DNA of 6,213 nt from Syntrophomonadaceae bacterium. Its GTDB lineage: Bacteria; Bacillota; Dethiobacteria; DTU022. Location: NCBI GenBank assembly GCA_007119335.1, contig SKPU01000119.1, forward strand, positions 1 through 6,213. Reading direction: 5' to 3'. The notes under the pieces are model-generated. The model saw nothing but the letters and a program-made list of their open reading frames with translations, searched no databases and was not told where the DNA came from. The position numbers were made by a program, and so were the translations under genes. Below, one piece after another: positions 4,152 through 6,213 of the stretch; within the stretch, counting starts at the first letter, position 1; the number at the start of each line of letters is the position of its first letter.

Positions 4152-5240
4152 TTGAAAATGAAGTTATTAGTTCTGGGTATTGTGGCGCTGTCAGTTATGC
4201 TGTTTGCAGGCTGTGACACCGGTGAAGTTGACGATGCTGAAGCAGAGGCGGAGGATGCGGCTGAAACGGAAGAAGAGGCTGAAGCTGAAGAAGAGGGAGA
4301 AATTTTTGAATTTAGCCTGGCTCACTTTTTCCCGGCCGGTCATCCAGCGGAAGCAGACATGGTCCAGGGTTGGGCCGAGGAGCTTGCCCGGGCCAGTGAC
4401 GGAAGGATTGAAATTATCAGTTATCCCGGTCAAACTTTGCTTGATGCAGATGATACCTATGAAGGAGTTGTTTCCGGAGCTGCTGATATCGGACTTTCTG
4501 CTTTCTTTTATACCCGGGGCCGCTTCCCGATCCTGGAAGCTTTTGAACTGCCCGGGATTGTCTATGAAAATTCCTATATAGCCAGCAAAGTAGCCTGGGA
4601 AGGAATCAAGGAGTTAGAGCCCGAGGAGGTGCAGGACACCGAGTTGATGTTTGTTCTGGCCACCGGACCCGGTGATCTGTTTACTACTGAGCCGGTCAGA
4701 AACTTAGATGATCTGCAGGGCATGAAAATACGGGCTGCCGGGTTAAGCGCTGACACACTGCCCCTTTTAGGAGCGACACCCGAAGCAATGCCTCAACCAG
4801 ATGCCTATGAAGCACTGCAAAGAGGGCTGGTTGATGGAAACCTGGCCCCTGTTGAAGTCCTTAAAGGATGGAACCACGGTGAAGTCACTGATTACCTGAC
4901 TCGCACTCCCTTCCTCTATAATGCTGTCTTCTTTGTGACCATGAACCAGCAGAAATGGGATGCCCTGCCGGAGGAGTTACAGGAAATCTTTTTGGAAGTA
5001 AATGAAAACTTCCATGAGGAAGTTGCCGCCGGACTCTGGGATGCTCAAAATGAAGAAGCCCTGGAATGGGCAGTGGAAGAAACCGGACAGGAAATAATCG
5101 AATTAAGTGATGATGAAAAAGAAAAATGGATTGAAAGGGTGCAGCCGATCCAGGATGACTTCATTATGAAGATGGACGAACTCGGTTTTGATGGTGAGGC
5201 AATTTTAGAAACAGTTGAGCGTTTGGTTGAACAGTATTAA
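4152..5240 (+). CDS. dctP: TRAP transporter solute-binding lipoprotein, DctP family
   Basis: This 362-residue protein is the extracytoplasmic receptor of a TRAP transporter, which captures a solute (usually an organic acid anion) and hands it to the DctQM membrane unit. Residues 1-20 form a lipoprotein signal peptide (KMKLL, a hydrophobic core, then FAGC with C21 as the lipidated cysteine). An acidic linker follows at 22-50, with 17 of 29 residues Asp or Glu and no basic residue. The DctP fold then starts at FEFSLAHFFPAGHP (52-65), with SYPGQTLLDADDTYEGVVSGAADIG (90-114), ELPGIV (132-137), LDDLQGMKIRAAG (185-197) and ALQRGLVDG (221-229). R194 matches the conserved arginine that usually binds the substrate carboxylate. 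Substrate identity cannot be read. The TTG at 4152 is preferred by ribosome-site spacing. dctQ follows after 44 nt without a terminator, so one operon is likely. Confidence 0.93.
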   Translation: MKMKLLVLGIVALSVMLFAGCDTGEVDDAEAEAEDAAETEEEAEAEEEGEIFEFSLAHFFPAGHPAEADMVQGWAEELARASDGRIEIISYPGQTLLDADDTYEGVVSGAADIGLSAFFYTRGRFPILEAFELPGIVYENSYIASKVAWEGIKELEPEEVQDTELMFVLATGPGDLFTTEPVRNLDDLQGMKIRAAGLSADTLPLLGATPEAMPQPDAYEALQRGLVDGNLAPVEVLKGWNHGEVTDYLTRTPFLYNAVFFVTMNQQKWDALPEELQEIFLEVNENFHEEVAAGLWDAQNEEALEWAVEETGQEIIELSDDEKEKWIERVQPIQDDFIMKMDELGFDGEAILETVERLVEQY

Positions 5241-5284
5241 AACCAATTAAAACACTAATTTTAAATCTAAAGGAAGATTATTGA

Positions 5285-5773
5285 ATGCAACTGTTTGAAA
5301 TAGTCGTTACAAAATTGAACCGGAGCCTCGACTTTTTAGCCGGCTTGATATTGGCCGCCACCGTTATACTGGTGGTGGCCAATATTCTGGGAAGGGCCCT
5401 GCTGCAGCAGTCGATCCTGGGCACTTATGAAATGGTTGGTTTCCTTACCGCAGCAGTGGTCGGCCTGTCATTGGGAAGATGTGCCCTGGAAAACAGTCAT
5501 ATTGCAGTCGGCTTTATCCTTGACCGCTTTCCCGGCCGCATTCAGCGTTGCATTGAACTGTTTGTAGGCATCCCGGTTTTTGCTTTTCTTTTGTTTGTTA
5601 CCTATAATCTTTTCACTTACGGAACCCGGATAGCTTTAAGCGGCGAAGTTTCCCCCACTACCCAGTTGATTTTTTATCCTTTCATTTACCTGGTAGCACT
5701 CGGTTTTTTTGTGCTGGCCCTCACTGTGTTGTTAAAACTGTTTCAGCTATATTCCGGGGGTGAGCAAAAATGA
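5285..5773 (+). CDS. dctQ: TRAP transporter small permease, DctQ family
   Basis: The 162-residue membrane protein has four hydrophobic segments at about residues 15-36, 46-66, 90-110 and 128-152, which is the topology of DctQ. Family-type features are the R37 after the first segment, E49 in GTYEMVGF, and the GRCALENSHIAV stretch (64-75) with H72. DctQ pairs with DctM to form the membrane part of the ion-driven importer. AAAGGA (5269-5274) lies 10 nt before the ATG. The stop codon overlaps the dctM start in ATGA, indicating translational coupling. Codons 22-34 form one arm-loop-arm of a 16-bp hairpin (5347-5386), listed separately. Confidence 0.93.
   Translation: MQLFEIVVTKLNRSLDFLAGLILAATVILVVANILGRALLQQSILGTYEMVGFLTAAVVGLSLGRCALENSHIAVGFILDRFPGRIQRCIELFVGIPVFAFLLFVTYNLFTYGTRIALSGEVSPTTQLIFYPFIYLVALGFFVLALTVLLKLFQLYSGGEQK
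5347..5386 (+). repeat. Strong 16-bp stem-loop inside the dctQ coding sequence
   Basis: GATATTGGCCGCCACC (5347-5362) pairs with GGTGGTGGCCAATATT (5371-5386) around an 8-nt loop. Fourteen pairs are Watson-Crick and two are G-U. It encodes part of the first membrane segment and lies about 60 nt after the dctQ ATG. No T-run follows, so it is not a standard terminator. It may affect mRNA stability or the ratio of dctP to permease. Confidence 0.6.
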
Positions 5774-6213
5774 GTCCGCCAATGGTTGGGTTAATCGGCA
5801 TTCTGATCTTTTTCTTTTTGATTATCTTAAAAATTCCGATTGCTTATACCATGGCCATGATCGGTTTTGCTGGTTTCGGTTACCTGACTTCCTTCTCTGC
5901 CGCTTTTTCGATGGTTTCAACTGAGCTGTTTTCGACCTTTTCGAGGTATTCACTGAGTGTTATTCCGATGTTTATCCTGATGGGTTTTCTTGCTTTCCAT
6001 GCCGGCATGGGAGCCCGGCTCTATGATTTTGCCTATAAAATGGTCGGCCATCTTCCCGGCGGCCTGGCTATTGCAACCCAGGCAACCTGTGCCCTTTTCG
6101 GAGCCGTATGCGGTTCCAATACTGCCACGGCAGCTACAATCGGAGCGATTGCCCTGCCGGAAATGAAGAAATACAACTATGATTCATCGCTTTCTACAGC
6201 CAGCGTTGCGGCC
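5770..6213 (+). CDS. dctM: TRAP transporter large permease, DctM family (partial, 3' end outside window)
   Basis: An open frame of 148 codons runs off the window end with no stop. It begins at the ATG of an ATGA overlap with the dctQ stop; GGGGGTGAG at 5756-5764 can serve as ribosome binding site. The sequence fits the first third of DctM (about 425 residues in full): a hydrophobic N-terminal segment with LKIPIAYTMAMIG (20-32), then VIPMFILMGFLAFHAGM, GHLPGGLAIATQ, the small-residue-rich motif CGSNTATAATIGAIALPEM (114-132), and KKYNYDSSLSTASVAA at the edge. DctM is the main translocation channel and normally uses a sodium gradient. The operon order P-Q-M is the common one. The missing part is simply outside the window. 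Confidence 0.93.
   Translation, partial: MSPPMVGLIGILIFFFLIILKIPIAYTMAMIGFAGFGYLTSFSAAFSMVSTELFSTFSRYSLSVIPMFILMGFLAFHAGMGARLYDFAYKMVGHLPGGLAIATQATCALFGAVCGSNTATAATIGAIALPEMKKYNYDSSLSTASVAA

Noticed and set aside
1..6213. CRISPR arrays, tRNA or rRNA genes, insertion sequences
   Set aside because: No regularly spaced repeats, cloverleaf-like segments, rRNA-like stretches or transposase frames were seen on either strand.

Overview
The window looks like a chromosomal segment of an anaerobic, low-to-mid GC Firmicute of the Clostridia type. The reasons are strong AGGAGG-like ribosome binding sites, a near-perfect sigma-A promoter, a rubrerythrin, a solute-binding protein made as a lipoprotein, and a DNA-glycosylase/DUF1722 fusion that I associate with Firmicutes. 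The genus cannot be fixed from the sequence alone.

Layout. (1) 19-759 (+): a two-domain protein, pyrimidine-dimer-glycosylase-like followed by DUF1722. (2) 788-1285 (-): rubrerythrin, convergent with the first gene. (3) 1286-1524: a divergent control region. A TTGACA-N17-TATAAT promoter drives the rightward operon, and a weaker promoter is placed back to back for rubrerythrin. (4) 1525-3943 (+): a sulfur / iron-sulfur operon of an IscS/NifS-like protein, an IscU scaffold (overlapping by 14 nt), a TusA-like protein with an extra Cys-rich N-terminus, and a DsrE-like protein. (5) 3944-4151: a structured intergenic region with a long inverted repeat, two tandem intrinsic-terminator-like hairpins and a 17-bp palindrome. 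(6) 4152-6213 (+): a TRAP transporter operon, dctP-dctQ-dctM, with dctM cut by the window end.

The most notable point is the IscS/NifS-like protein. It keeps the group I fold and the mobile-loop cysteine (SSGSSCTS, C325). It has lost the PLP-binding lysine (the usual HK is D201-Q202) and several other PLP or substrate contacts (A179 for Gln, P151 for Asn, A199 for Ser, L351 for the substrate-binding Arg). It is therefore unlikely to be an ordinary cysteine desulfurase, although it sits in an intact operon directly before IscU. Archaeoglobus fulgidus IscS, which also lacks the lysine, is a precedent. With TusA- and DsrE-like sulfur carriers downstream, the operon may build or handle Fe-S clusters using sulfur that does not come from PLP-dependent cysteine desulfuration within this operon. 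That last step is inference.

The TRAP operon probably imports an organic anion; its substrate cannot be read from the sequence. It is separated from the sulfur operon by the hairpins and seems to lack an obvious sigma-A promoter of its own.
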